Source: Bradyrhizobium sp. CCBAU 51627
Lineage (GTDB): Bacteria; Pseudomonadota; Alphaproteobacteria; Rhizobiales; Xanthobacteraceae
DNA: 64,000 nt
Assembly: GCF_028128765.1 (NCBI RefSeq)
Contig: NZ_LBJG01000091.1
Coordinates: 1 to 64,000 of the forward strand
Direction: 5' to 3'
Shown: positions 49,627 to 59,619 of the stretch, piece by piece
How positions within the stretch are numbered: position 1 is the stretch's first letter
Layout of the letters: the number at the start of each line of letters is the position of its first letter
Program-made: the position numbers and the translations under genes
The notes under the pieces: generated by a model
Told to the model about the DNA's origin: nothing
What the model saw: only the letters and a program-made list of their open reading frames with translations
The model's database searches: none

Positions 49627-49760
49627 TCCGCCTCGAGCCGTTTCAAGCATCCGGACAGGGCTTCCTCGCCCTGGTCACTCCTCTGAAGTAAGGCCAAGGG
49701 TTCGACGCGACGTCTCAACGTCAAGGCTCAGCGCTTCTTTCGCGAACTCGCAGGCTTTCG

Positions 49761-49965
49761 ATGGCGACGAGGGTGACGGGCGAAATTCAGCTTGCCGCTC
49801 CAAGCGAGATGGTTTGGGCGAAGCTGAACGATCCTGCCGTGCAGAAATCCTGCATTCCGGGATACGAGCAATTGATAAGACTGAAGACCAGGTCTTTCGC
49901 GCCACGCGAAAATGAAGGCAGGGTCGGTCTCCGCGCGGTTCAAGGGCAAGGTTACCTTGACTGAT
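49761..49965 (+). pseudogene. CoxG/SRPBCC-family fragment
   Basis: The frame ATRVTGEIQLAAPSEMVWAK then LNDPAVQKSCIPGYEQL is the typical N-terminus of CoxG-type proteins linked to molybdenum hydroxylases. After a frameshift, SVSARFKGKVTL continues the domain. The rest is missing. It is oriented like the dehydratase gene and about 130 bp downstream. Confidence 0.7.
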
Positions 49966-50129
49966 TGGTGCCGCGACGATGTGACACCTGGTCCTGCCCA
50001 TTTCAACAAGAACTTGCGGTGGCTGCTCGGTGTATGGCCTTCACCGATTGCCTGCGCCGCCACGGTTGCGATGCTCGTTCCGAAGTCAGCGTCGAACGTC
50101 GCCCCGGAGCATTCAGCGCTTGGCTTCCG

Positions 50130-50420
50130 CAATGGATAGCGGGCTAGTTGGCGCATTGGTATGCCCCTTGCGAGCATTCCAAGCATCAGCTCCTGCCTCA
50201 ACGGACTTTGGACCTCCAGTAGGAGCTCCTGGTCTGTCTTCATGTGCGCTCCGGCGGGACCACCGCCCCTTGCGTTGCCGAGGCAGCTATCCACCAGGAT
50301 CGTGGCGTGCCGGGTGCGAACCACATACGTATTAGCGGAGATTGAAAGCATCGTCCCTGTCCAGCGAGTACGATGCAACCACTGGCTGTACTCGATTGGG
50401 CGGTGAACGTCGGCAGCATC
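50130..50420 (-). pseudogene. Metallo-beta-lactamase-fold hydrolase fragment
   Basis: The minus frame contains SISANTYVVRTRHATILVDS and CLGNARGGGPAGAHMKTDQE, matching residues about 55-85 of the intact hydrolase at 60109-60999 (HAYLIRTRHHTILFDTCCGN). The HxHxDH metal motif is lost. It is a remnant of a second copy. Confidence 0.65.
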
Positions 50421-50589
50421 TCGCCGGAGGACAGGAACGACGCATTTCACGCAACGATGCGATGAACCGCCATGAGTCATATGACCGGCAGCGTGTCCTG
50501 GTGCAGGCCCGAAGGCGTACTCGGTCAGCAGGACCAAATCAACGCAAACGGGCTGAAGGTTATGCTGCTGGTCACGGCGTAGGTCTCTC

Positions 50590-51490
50590 GTATTGGGGAT
50601 TCACCGGTGAGGCTACGCCGTGTTCTTCTCCAGCGACGGGCTATGCCGGAACGAGTTCGTGATAGTAGCCGGTCTTGTCGTAGGTCGCCCTCAAGATGCA
50701 CCCCGAAACCTTTGCAATAGCGACCGTGAAGTGCGAGGGTACAGCAGCCCCCCCATTCCAATTGACGCTGCCAATCGGTGAACCCTGCAAGAGGTGCCCG
50801 CACACTGCGGTCCCCGAGACACCCATCGCCGTGATATTGACCTTGAAATAAGGGTCCTCGTGTCCGTCGAAGCCGGCAGATCCGAAGCCCGTGTCGGCGT
50901 AGTGGCGGGAAAACTCCGGCGGCGGCGTCCTCAGCGCCTCGTCCGGGACCCAGCCCACGCCAATGAGGCCAGTCATGGTCATCTGGAGCGGCCCCGGGAT
51001 CTCAACGAAGTCAACCCCCCAATTGTCCTTCCGTGGCTCGTTGGAAATCCGCATCAACCTGAGCTTACTCATGTTGCCGGTAGCGTTCAGAAGGATTCCT
51101 GTCTTGACATTGTTTTGTTTGCAGATGTCCCAAAGGGCTGGAAGAAGATCTTCACCCGCCTCAAGTCGGGCGTAGATGACCTCCTCGAACTTCCCACTGA
51201 CCATAGCCCGTTTCATGTCATAGACCCTCCAGATGAAAAAGGTAAACGCGTGAACTCCTCAGTCCTAGACTCCGCACTGCCGAGGGTTCTGCGGAAGTAG
51301 TACGGGATTCCTTGGCCGAATTTCCGCAATGTGGCTCTTAATGACGACGCAAGTCTTCGCCTGATCCGGAGAATGCGACGCTTCTGTGCGTCAAGTGTCG
51401 GCTCTGGGATCACACGCGCAAAGCACCAGGCCCTGTGTAAATCACCGGCTACATCGCCAGGACAGCTACCAAATCTGATAGTGTTGAGGA
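50590..51490 (-). repeat. Segmental duplicate unit 1 (PPC gene with flanks)
   Basis: Homology with 56080-56985 extends about 60 bp past the PPC stop (shared GCTATGCCGG and TTCGTGATAGTAGCC-like end) and about 270 bp upstream. Upstream identical words include GCCGAATTTCCGCAATGTGG. The conserved upstream DNA may hold the promoter. Confidence 0.75.
50641..51216 (-). CDS. PPC/DUF296 domain protein, copy 1
   Basis: This 191-aa single-domain PPC (plant and prokaryote conserved) protein reads YARLEAGEDLLPALWDICKQ, KTGILLNATGNMSKLRLM, VEIPGPLQMTMTGLIG, a metal-type His region YFKVNITAMGVSGTAVCGHL and FTVAIAKVSGCIL. The family forms trimers and its bacterial role is unclear; it is often labelled DNA-binding. 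It is about 65% identical by eye to copy 2 at 56122-56706. GGAGGG stands before the ATG. It follows a binding protein plus degraded permease, the same order as copy 2, so a role tied to the transported substrate is more likely than general regulation. Confidence 0.85.
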   Translation of the reverse strand: MKRAMVSGKFEEVIYARLEAGEDLLPALWDICKQNNVKTGILLNATGNMSKLRLMRISNEPRKDNWGVDFVEIPGPLQMTMTGLIGVGWVPDEALRTPPPEFSRHYADTGFGSAGFDGHEDPYFKVNITAMGVSGTAVCGHLLQGSPIGSVNWNGGAAVPSHFTVAIAKVSGCILRATYDKTGYYHELVPA

Positions 51491-51849
51491 CGCAAAGGAC
51501 GCATGGTAATCGCGGCAACTTCCATCCCGGGCTGCAGTTCTATGGCAAGAACGATCAGGCCTTTATCGAGAAGAGCGACGCGTATCCGCCGAATGGTGCG
51601 CTACCGTCGATTCTAGTGGCCCGAAGCGGGCCGCTTGCTGGCAGAACTTTATTGTTCGGCGCGCTTGTTCGTGAATTCGGGCCATCGTTCAAATTGATAC
51701 GAGAGGCGAGCGACGGAGCGCGTATCCACAAAACGTACCGCGCCCCCCAGCCAACCAACATCAGCGGCCGGTTGCCGAAGCAAGAAACAACTGATGTCGT
51801 CCACCCCGCGTCAATGAAATGTATGCCCGCCTGGATCGAGACGCCTTAG

Positions 51850-52250
51850 AAGGAGCGGCCCGCCCGACCGACAGGCCAAAGACAAAGATTGCCGGGCAAG
51901 GGAAGACGGAGTAGGCGGAACGCCGAATGACAAGTATGCGACGATCGGTACGGGTAGCACGAAACGCACGGCGAGATGGCTCGCCAGCATTGGGACACTG
52001 CGACCTATCAAAAGCTAGCCAACGCTCGAGTCCGCTTGCCGCAAAGCCGCGATACGGGCCAATGTCAGACATGACCGTGAACATCGGCGGGATCAGTGTT
52101 GCACAATACCGCCAGATCGACAGGGTTTCGCCGATGCGCACCACAAATGGCACCACGAAGAAGATGCTTCCAGGCAGCAGCATGCAGGCCCACAGTGCGG
52201 GCATAGCGAAGATGGCGAGGGCGTCGTCTGAGTGCCGATAGCGTGGGAGG
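51850..52250 (-). pseudogene. ABC permease (PotB-like) remnant
   Basis: Directly after the binding-protein gene, a minus frame reads LPRYRHSDDALAIFAMPALW, ACMLLPGSIFFVVPFVVRIG and ETLSIWRYC, the cytosolic start and first membrane segment of a PotB-type permease. Then similarity is lost through frameshifts. The remaining transporter genes of this module are absent. Confidence 0.6.
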
Positions 52251-53396
52251 TTATTGTGCTCGCCATGCAAGCCACCGCTCATCTAGGTGATCCGAGTTGG
52301 TCTTGCCATCGGCGCGTTTCGCCAGAAGCCAAGGAACGTCGTAAGGTATTGCCTTCGCCGCGTTTTCGGGATTTATGTTGATCAGCGGCACCAGATCGGC
52401 TGGCAGGTACTTGAGCTGATTTTTATTCGGTCCGGGAAAGCCGGTCTCTTGCGTAAAGGCGGCCGCCATTTCCGCCCGATTCACAAATGAGATGAATTTC
52501 TGTGCATTTGCGCTGTTCGGCCCCCCCTTAAGAACAGTCCAGTAGTTTTCGACTGTAATAGCGCCGTCCCACATCATACGCATGGGTGCCCCCTGCTGAA
52601 TTGCCGCGAAAGCACGACCATCATAAGCGCTCGTCAGCGCGATTTCACGGTTGATGAGCAGTTGGATGGGTTCCCCGCCTGCCGTCCACCACTTGGTGAT
52701 ATGCGGCTTAATCTCATCGAGTTTCTTCAGCGCCTGGTCAATCTTTTCATCGCTAAGTGGCCAGAGATCCTTGTGCGCTACACCATCGGCCATCAAGGCA
52801 AACAGCATCGGACCTAGACCAGCTCTGCCGCTACCATTGAGCCCCCTCGGTCCTGGGAATTCCTTGACATTCCAGAAGTCGGCCCAATTCTTCGGACTGC
52901 TCTTCGCGAAAGCGCGTTCGTCGTAAACCAGCAGAGTCGCGTTTTGGAATGCAACGACAGCGTCCTTAAGACGAGCAGATTGCGGCACTCCTTCGAGCGC
53001 CTCGTCGTCCCAAAGGCTGTAGTCGATGGGCTCAAACATGCCCGCCTGGGTCAGCTCCGGATAGGCCTTTGAGTAGATGATGGCGACGTCCCAATCGACC
53101 CGGCCGGCGTGGTGCATCGCTTTGACCTGGGGTTCGGCGAAATCGGCCACCACATCCGCGACCTTTATTCCTGTCGCCTTTGTGAAGGGCTCATAAACAT
53201 GTCGCCGAACTCTGTCCGTGAACGAGCCACCATAACTGTAAACTACTACTTCGCCACTTCCGGCGAGTTTTTCCCTGGCCAAGGCAGCGGCCGCATCGGC
53301 CACCAACGGTAGACTTAGCAGCGCCGCTGTTGATTGGAGAAGCGAACGTCGGCTCACAGTACCGTATGGAAACTCGCGAGAAACTTTCTCAGCCAT
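52251..53396 (-). CDS. Tat-type ABC substrate-binding protein, PotD-like, module 1
   Basis: The 381-aa solute-binding protein has a twin-arginine signal SRRSLLQSTAALLSLPLVAD (about residues 16-35). The mature part has GEVVVYSYGGSFTDRVRRH, EPFTKATGIKV and KNWADFWNVKEFPGPRGLNG, and it ends DHLDERWLAWRAQ. It is about 65% identical by eye to the protein at 58368-59513, and its C-terminus matches the partial gene at 63931-64000. GGGGAAATCC precedes the ATG. The cognate permease is degraded, so the protein may serve another importer or be functionally orphaned. The ligand is unknown; carnitine or polyamine-like cations are candidates. Confidence 0.9.
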   Translation of the reverse strand: MAEKVSREFPYGTVSRRSLLQSTAALLSLPLVADAAAALAREKLAGSGEVVVYSYGGSFTDRVRRHVYEPFTKATGIKVADVVADFAEPQVKAMHHAGRVDWDVAIIYSKAYPELTQAGMFEPIDYSLWDDEALEGVPQSARLKDAVVAFQNATLLVYDERAFAKSSPKNWADFWNVKEFPGPRGLNGSGRAGLGPMLFALMADGVAHKDLWPLSDEKIDQALKKLDEIKPHITKWWTAGGEPIQLLINREIALTSAYDGRAFAAIQQGAPMRMMWDGAITVENYWTVLKGGPNSANAQKFISFVNRAEMAAAFTQETGFPGPNKNQLKYLPADLVPLININPENAAKAIPYDVPWLLAKRADGKTNSDHLDERWLAWRAQ

Positions 53397-53495
53397 GGAT
53401 TTCCCCTATTAGAAGCCGGTGCATGTTTCTGTGTGCTCTAAGGCGGCACAATTCCTTGGAGTTAAACAAGAACGTAGCGGACCAATGCAGCCGAA

Positions 53496-53512
53496 ATTCA
53501 CCAATTGTCGGC
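53496..53512 (-). promoter_or_regulatory. Conserved 17-bp element upstream of binding-protein gene, copy 1
   Basis: ATTCACCAATTGTCGGC (plus-strand reading) lies about 100 bp before the start codon at 53396. It is identical at 59620-59636, 107 bp before the paralogous gene, in a region otherwise only moderately conserved. It is a candidate operator or promoter element. Confidence 0.45.
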
Positions 53513-54559
53513 TGCTGCTCGACGAAATGCGGCGTCCCTCTGAGTTAGACGATTTGGCGATACTGCACTACAATCGGCAACAGGGCAAAAGTACTTCGGC
53601 CGCAATCCCCATGAAGGCGAGCAGCTATTACGCGTTCGCCTGTGGGTCCCTCTTCGTCATTGCTGTGAAGCTGCGGGTCAGCTAGGCGCGTCCCAGCTAC
53701 ATTTGATCGACGCACCACCGAAATCGCAGCGAGCGCTGGGCTGTCGAAGGCACTGGCCATCGCCATGCCCGTAGAGAGGAGCGCAGTAAGCATTCAGTGA
53801 GGCTCGGTGAGCACCGTGTAGCAGTCGCTCAGGCAGCCTAATTGACTTGCTTGTTTCGGCCGCGCCAACAGATCTTGGCCGTTTTGAACGGCTCCCACGA
53901 TGCTCCGAGGCGCCCCCAGCTGTTAGGCGTTAGGTGTTGCCTCGCACCGACGTTAAGCTGCGCGCAAACGTTACGGTGGCGTGCGGCGGCAGCGGTGGCT
54001 GATCTGATCCGTACAAGCTATTAGACATATGAGACCGCGCGGTGACGGCCGCCCCGGATACCAGGGACGTGGGTTTTGCCACCTGCAATCCGCCCCAGCG
54101 CGACGGAGCTGAGATCATCCTCGACTGAAGCCGTTCTAGGAAATCTGGCTGGTTAATACCAATCCGAAACCAAGGCGTTCCGCGGAACTACACGGCAGCC
54201 AGTAGGCCGCAGAGCGGAATGCCCGTCTGGCGGATGGTCTTTGCAATATCACGCATGGGAAAGCGGATGGGCACACTCACGCGGGCGTTGACATCGCCAC
54301 GCAAGCAATAGCAAGAGGGCGAGAGAATCGAGATTCGTGTAGTGGCAAGCAGGCAAGGCCTAGCAATCAATTCGCCAAATGTCAGAACGTACGTTTCTCC
54401 GATAACCTGTAGCGGGAATCGGCCGATCCGATTAGCATCCAGGCACGCGGCTACAGCCAAACGTTCGTAAAGAGACTGCCACTGGCAGAGGTCAGATCTA
54501 AACGCACACCAAAGCGGCTTCTGCCATAGCACCAACAAACTACAAGACCACCTATAGCG
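53513..54559. other. 1 kb without a recognisable gene
   Basis: Between the MmgE/PrpD stop and the binding-protein promoter I see only short frames. A minus frame at 53545-53793 begins MLTALLSTGMAMASAFDSPALA, which looks like a signal peptide, but its continuation has no match. Confidence 0.35.
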
Positions 54560-55981
54560 CTATGCTCGGACGAGCTGCATAAGCCTGCCAATATCAGGCA
54601 CAGCCTCTAGACCGGCTACGACATCGCGCACGCTTCGGGTAGCGGCATGAAGTCTCGGAGACGCAAGCCTCATGAACTTCGCGTCCATGTCCGTATCCCA
54701 ACTCATGTCGGCCACATCTGCAGAACGCATGGTGAGAGTTGCGCCATTTTTCAAGAATACTTCAACGGTAATTCCGTCTTCGTCCCTCTCAGCGACGAGC
54801 AACGACGTCTTCTTTGCGACTACTTCAACATCCGGATCCCCGAATGACTCACGAAAGTATGCCAATTCCGTGACAGGTTTGCCGAGCAATGTAGCAACTG
54901 AAGTGAACTTGGCTGACATCTGCGCTTGCAGGCTGTTGCGATAAGGGGGGTTGCCCAAGAGTCCAGGCGCGTCATAATTGTTTATGCCCGTTTCAGGTCG
55001 GGTCACAATGACGCGCTTGATCTGAGATGGCGAAAGACCAGTGGGCCGGAGTGAACGGATCGTAAGCATTGTCTCTTGATTGAGCGCGCAAGCGGGGAAC
55101 GGCTTGGACCGGGCGCCAAGGATTCCGAGCTCCCTCGTCGCAGCTGTTAGAGCGCTGGCGTCACAATTTGTGCCGCGCGCGAGCGCACTAAAGAACCCAT
55201 GTGAGCCATCGAGTGTGCGTGGCGACGCTTCACCACCGGCTCCAGCAAAGGCAGCCGCGCTGATCCCGGCGCGGGCTGCGACGCCAGCGTGGAAAAAGCA
55301 CTCCATGGTCCCATCACCGAGGCCCTCGTTAAATCCGCCAGCCATGTTCGCAGCAAAGTTGAGTGCGTTGGCAATTTTGCGAGTATCAAGACCAGACAAG
55401 ACTGCCGCAGAGGCAGCCGCGCCGAAAGCCCCAATCGTCGAGACCACACGAAACCGGTTCGCGTGCACTCCTCCGCGAACGGCCGTGCCCATTCGTTGGG
55501 CCGCTTCATAGCCAACAGCAATCGCACTCAATATTTCTTTCCCCGACCGTCGATACTGTTCGCCAACCGCGAGCGATACTGGAATGACGTAAGTACCCGG
55601 ATGACTTCCACCTCCACAGTCCTCCTGAACCGTGGAATGGCTGGTAACGGCATTCACAAAAGCTGCGTCCGCGGCAGTAGCAGTTGCATTGCGACCAATG
55701 ACGGTACACGGGCCCTCGCATGGATTAACTGAGCGAAAAGCGACTCCTGAGGCCGGCTCGTCCAGTCCATTGAAGGTGACGCTCAACATATCGAGGATGC
55801 GTTCCTTGGCGGCTTGTGCTGCATCGCGAGGCAATGCCGTTGTCGCGACGCCCTGCAACACCTCAGCAAAAGCAGCAGAGAGGTCTGATACCTTAGCCTG
55901 CACAAGTTCCTCCATGTGGTCGATGTCTCCACTGGCGGGCCTACCTGCGCGAGCCTCGCGTTCAGTGTTATCAGATTTCAT
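54560..55981 (-). CDS. MmgE/PrpD family protein
   Basis: This 473-aa all-helical plus small alpha/beta protein belongs to the 2-methylcitrate dehydratase/cis-aconitate decarboxylase superfamily. It shows AAKERILDMLSVTFNGL, HSTVQEDCGGGSHPGTYVIP, AIAVGYEAAQRMGTAV, ATLLGKPVTE and the conserved active-site His, Asp and Lys regions KPFPACALNQ and AKFTSVATLL. The family acts on tricarboxylic or dicarboxylic acids and on imidodisuccinate-type compounds. ATG at 55981 is used; MEELVQAK 22 codons further is an alternative. It is 140 bp downstream of PPC copy 2 and probably co-transcribed. The substrate is unknown. Confidence 0.87.
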   Translation of the reverse strand: MKSDNTEREARAGRPASGDIDHMEELVQAKVSDLSAAFAEVLQGVATTALPRDAAQAAKERILDMLSVTFNGLDEPASGVAFRSVNPCEGPCTVIGRNATATAADAAFVNAVTSHSTVQEDCGGGSHPGTYVIPVSLAVGEQYRRSGKEILSAIAVGYEAAQRMGTAVRGGVHANRFRVVSTIGAFGAAASAAVLSGLDTRKIANALNFAANMAGGFNEGLGDGTMECFFHAGVAARAGISAAAFAGAGGEASPRTLDGSHGFFSALARGTNCDASALTAATRELGILGARSKPFPACALNQETMLTIRSLRPTGLSPSQIKRVIVTRPETGINNYDAPGLLGNPPYRNSLQAQMSAKFTSVATLLGKPVTELAYFRESFGDPDVEVVAKKTSLLVAERDEDGITVEVFLKNGATLTMRSADVADMSWDTDMDAKFMRLASPRLHAATRSVRDVVAGLEAVPDIGRLMQLVRA

Positions 55982-56079
55982 GTGCCATTCTGAGCGGGGC
56001 CGCCTTGTGCGCCGAGGCGGCCTCGCTCACCGCGCCTCGAGCGTCGCGGAGGGGGCTATACTGCTGGACAGCGTAAGTT

Positions 56080-56985
56080 CCGCCCGCGGAGGTTACGCCG
56101 TGATTTTGTCCAGCGATGCGACTATGCCGGTACGATGTCGTGATAGTAGCCCTCCTTGTCCCAGGTCGCCTTCAAGATAACACCTGAAACCTTTGCGATA
56201 GCGACCGAGAAGTGTGAGGGCAACTTCGCTTCACCGTTCCAAGTGTTTTTGGAAATCAGCGACCCCTCCATGAGGTGACCACAGACGGTCTGTGAGGCGC
56301 TCGACACCGTGATATGACAGTGGAGATACGGAGTCTGGTGTCCTACGAACCCCGCCATACTGCCGAAGCCTGTGTCGAGCTCACTTGGCCCGCGCCGTTG
56401 CATGAGCTCTGGCGGCGCTGTAACCGACTTGTCCGGGACCCAGCCCATCCCGATGATGCCATGCGCGCTCACTTCGAGATGCCCAGGGATCTCAACGTAA
56501 TCAATGCCAGTATTCCCGGGTCGCGGCTCGTGGGGAAACCGCTGCAGCCGGACGCTTTGCATCGAGCCGGTGGCGTCCAGAAGGATTCCTGTCTTGACAT
56601 CGTATTCTTTGCAGATGTCCCAAATGGCTCGAAGAAGGTCGTCACCGGCGTTGAGTCGAACGTAGATGACCTCCTCGATCTTCCCACGAAATCCTTGCCT
56701 TTTCATATCATAGACCTTCCAGATGATTAAGGTAAAACGCGTGAGCTCCCCGCTCCGTTGCGACGCTTGATAGAGCCGAGGGTTCTGCGGAAGTACTACA
56801 GGATTCCGTTGCCGAATTTCCGCAATGTGGCGCTTTGTAACGGCGCAATTCTTCGTCTGAGGCGAAGAATACGGGCATCGGAGCGTCAAGCGTTCGCCTC
56901 TCGGATCACACGAGCAAAGCACCAGCTCGTGTGTAAACCACCGGCTACGCGCTAGGACAGCTACCAACTCAGATAGAGTTGATGG
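56080..56985 (-). repeat. Segmental duplicate unit 2 (PPC gene with flanks)
   Basis: Counterpart of 50590-51490. The homology includes the 3' flank (GAGGTTACGCCGTG against GAGGCTACGCCGTG) and about 270 bp of 5' flank. Confidence 0.75.
56122..56706 (-). CDS. PPC/DUF296 domain protein, copy 2
   Basis: This 194-aa paralogue of 50641-51216 reads YVRLNAGDDLLRAIWDICKE, KTGILLDATGSMQSVRLQRF, VEIPGHLEVSAHGIIGMGWV and FSVAIAKVSGVILKATWDKE. The open frame extends to 56967, but ATG at 56706 (MKRQGFRGK) has GGAAGG upstream and matches copy 1. Conservation of both flanks with copy 1 shows that the unit was duplicated as DNA. Downstream lies MmgE/PrpD; upstream an IS3 remnant separates it from the second binding-protein gene. 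Confidence 0.85.
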   Translation of the reverse strand: MKRQGFRGKIEEVIYVRLNAGDDLLRAIWDICKEYDVKTGILLDATGSMQSVRLQRFPHEPRPGNTGIDYVEIPGHLEVSAHGIIGMGWVPDKSVTAPPELMQRRGPSELDTGFGSMAGFVGHQTPYLHCHITVSSASQTVCGHLMEGSLISKNTWNGEAKLPSHFSVAIAKVSGVILKATWDKEGYYHDIVPA

Positions 56986-57308
56986 ATGACACCAGTCGCG
57001 CCGCGCTGGGCGCCGAGGTTCTTAGGCTGGCCGCGACGGTGGCGAGGCCTCTCAGCGGCGCAGCGGAATAGGAATCTCTCCCGCGAGCGCTGGCAAGTTG
57101 AGGACGACACAGAATACGGTGTATGAAGGAGTTCAGCCTGCTGTTTGGCGACCCATTGCGCGCCCCGAGCGCTGGCACTTCTGGCAATGCCGTTTACGGA
57201 GGAATTATAGGCGATTGAACGTCGCTATGCTAGTCATGCCGCCTTTAGTGGACCGAGACGCGTGATCATCCGTAAGCGCCGATGCGGCTACCACTGCTGC
57301 GTTCGCGG

Positions 57309-58335
57309 TAACCTTGCCCCCAAGCTTCACCCAGCCCTGAGTCCGATCTGGCTGGTGGATTTACGCGCATGGCGCGGTGGTAGCCAGGGGAGCTGCTGTG
57401 GAGCCATCGGCATAGCGCAGCGCCAGGTCCGGTCGCGGGTCGCAGGTGAAGGCGAACTCCAATGGTGTTTTCCATCCGAGTTGCGAGTGAGGTCGTCCCG
57501 CCAATGTCCGATTTCGAGACTGGCCTGGGACCAGCGACGTGAACAGCGTCCGGTTCAACAGTTCATCCCGTAGCCGGCAGTTGAAGTTTTCGATGAAGGT
57601 GTTCTACATGGGCTTGCCCAGTCCAGTTCCCGAGCCACCCGGGAGCCGGACAGCGAGGTGTCGGCCACCAAGGCCAGACACTCGCGCGTGCACTCGTCGA
57701 CCACGGTCAGGATGCGGAAGCGACGGCCATCGGTGAGTTGATCTGAGACGAAGTCGACCGACCAGCAGTCATTCGGCGTGGTTGACCAGATACCCTCCCG
57801 CTTGAGCAAAACATGCAAGCGCCGATAGCCGAAGCGACGACGCACCTCGGCGATCGCCCTCATGCGTTGGCGTAGGGCGGCATCATCCGCCCGGATCGTC
57901 CGGTATCTGATGGTCATGCGGCAACAGCCGATGGCTTTACACGCCCGCCGTTCGCTCACCCCATAGGACTCCACGAGATGCGCGACAGCTTTCCGCTTCC
58001 CCTCGGGCGTCACCATTTCTTTCCCAGGAGGTCCTTCAACGCCGCATTGTCCAGCGTGGCGTCGGCCAAAAGCCGCCTCAGCCGCGTGTTCTCGTCCTCC
58101 AGCGTCCTCAACGGCTTGGCTTCCGAGACCTCATCCCACCAAAGCGGGCTTTCCAATTGTAGATGCTGGCATCGCTGACGCAATGCATACGGCATAGATC
58201 GGCGACCGACACGCCGGCCTCATGCTCCTTCAAAATCCCGATGATCTGCTCTTCCGAAAAGTGGCTGCGCTTCATGCTCTGGTCCTTGGGCCAGAACGAA
58301 CTTCAAACTGGATAAAGCCCGCGGGCCGAAGGTCA
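57309..58335 (-). mobile_element. IS3-family (IS407-type) element with internal deletions
   Basis: The right inverted repeat (TGACCTTCGGCCCGCGGGC, then TTTATCCAGTTTGAAG, read inward) and a mutated left end (TAACCTTGCCCCCAAGC, then TTCACCCAGCC) match the ends of the intact element at 14708-15975. At about 1,027 bp it is roughly 240 bp shorter. No target duplication is visible. It lies 32 bp downstream of the second binding-protein gene, where permease genes would be expected. Confidence 0.85.
57360..58277 (-). pseudogene. IS3-family transposase OrfA/OrfB, internally deleted
   Basis: OrfA retains RTLEDENTRLRRLLADATLD after a frameshift near its middle. OrfB keeps RRACKAIGCCRMTIRYRTI and WSVDFVSDQLTDGRRFRILT, but codons between LLKREG and STTPNDCW and between ARELDW and GKPMQN-like sequence are deleted. 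The second loss removes the middle catalytic Asp (VVSDNGTE in the intact copy). It could be moved only in trans. Confidence 0.85.
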
Positions 58336-58367
58336 AAGCGTGCAAGACCGTTGGCTCATCGACCACA

Positions 58368-59513
58368 TCATTGCGCCCGCCATGCCAAGAAACGCTCCTG
58401 AATGTGCTCGGCGTTGGATTTGCCATCCGGCCGACTCTCCAAGAACCAGGGAGCGTCGTACCGGACAAGCTTCGCTGCGTTGTCGGGGTTTATGCTTAGC
58501 AGTGGCACCAGCTCGGCCGGCAGGTACTTTAATTGATTTAGGTTCGGACCGGGATAGCCCGTCCATTGCGTGAAGCTGGCCGCTATTTCAGCCCGATTCA
58601 CAAATGCAATGAATTTCTGCGCATTAGCGCTATTCGGCCCCCCCTCAAGAATAGTCCAGTGGTTATCGGTTAGAGAGGCGCCGTCCCATACCATGCGAAT
58701 GGGCATTCCCTTCTTGATAGCCGCCAGGGCACGCCCATCGAACGAACTCGTCATCGCGTATTCACCATTGACGAGTAGCGGTATGGTCTCGCCAGCTGCA
58801 GTCCACCATTTCGTGATGTGGGGTCGGATCTCGTCGAGCTTCCTCAGTGCGCGATCGACCATATCATCGGTCAACCGCCAGAGACCTTTCTGAGTGACGC
58901 CATCGGCGCTCAACGCAAACGCAATGTCAGCAAGATAAGAATTGGCGGCGAATCCCCGCGGTCCCGGGAATTCCTTAATATTCCAGAAGTCTGCCCAGTT
59001 CTTCGGGCCGCTCTTTGGGAAAAGACGTTCATCATAAACCAGCAGTTGGCTGCCTGAGTATCCGACTACAGCATGCGTATTGCGAGCATATTCCGGCACC
59101 CCCTTTAGGGCTTCGTCATCCCAGAGGCTGTAGTCTATAGGCATGAAAGCGCCGGCCTGAGACAATTGCGAGTAGGCTGGCCAAAAAGCGTTGACAAAAG
59201 CAATATCCCAATCAATCCGGCCAGCTCCGCGCATCGCCTTGATTTGGGGCTCGGCTTCGTCAGCTGTTACATCGACAACCCTAATGCCCGTCGCCTTCGT
59301 AAAGGGGGTAGAGACATGCTTACGAAGATTTTCCGTGAACAAGCCGCCATAGCTGCAAACCACCACTTCCCCCGTGCCGGCGAGTTTTTCCTGACCAAAG
59401 GCTGCGGTGGCTTTCGCAATGAGCGGCGCACTCAACATCGCTGCCGACGATTGCAGGACCGTGCGTCGGCTCACCCGGCGGGACGGAAGTTTACGAGACA
59501 CGTGATCTGACAT
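58368..59513 (-). CDS. Tat-type ABC substrate-binding protein, PotD-like, module 2
   Basis: This 381-aa protein has the same length as its paralogue at 52251-53396. The Tat signal is SRRTVLQSSAAMLSAPLIAK, and the mature start GEVVVCSYGGLFTENLRKH is followed by TPFTKATGIRV. KNWADFWNIKEFPGPRGFAA and the C-terminal EHIQERFLAWRAQ are conserved. GGGGGAAAATT precedes the ATG. An IS3 remnant begins 32 bp after the stop, so any permease genes have been lost from this position. Between the two paralogues the N-domain is better conserved than the stretch around residues 95-130, which may reflect ligand change. Confidence 0.9.
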   Translation of the reverse strand: MSDHVSRKLPSRRVSRRTVLQSSAAMLSAPLIAKATAAFGQEKLAGTGEVVVCSYGGLFTENLRKHVSTPFTKATGIRVVDVTADEAEPQIKAMRGAGRIDWDIAFVNAFWPAYSQLSQAGAFMPIDYSLWDDEALKGVPEYARNTHAVVGYSGSQLLVYDERLFPKSGPKNWADFWNIKEFPGPRGFAANSYLADIAFALSADGVTQKGLWRLTDDMVDRALRKLDEIRPHITKWWTAAGETIPLLVNGEYAMTSSFDGRALAAIKKGMPIRMVWDGASLTDNHWTILEGGPNSANAQKFIAFVNRAEIAASFTQWTGYPGPNLNQLKYLPAELVPLLSINPDNAAKLVRYDAPWFLESRPDGKSNAEHIQERFLAWRAQ

Positions 59514-59619
59514 AATTTTCCCCCTCTTTTGGGAAGCGCACGCTTGGTCGTCAACGGCTCAAGGGGGCGCACATCCACCTCGAACCTAAGGGGAACGGTA
59601 GCTTTTCGACCGAGCCGGT

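Noticed and set aside
53680..53706. GTCAGCT...AGCTAC resembling a tts box
   Set aside because: Spacing between the halves is too long, and no type III secretion or effector gene lies nearby.
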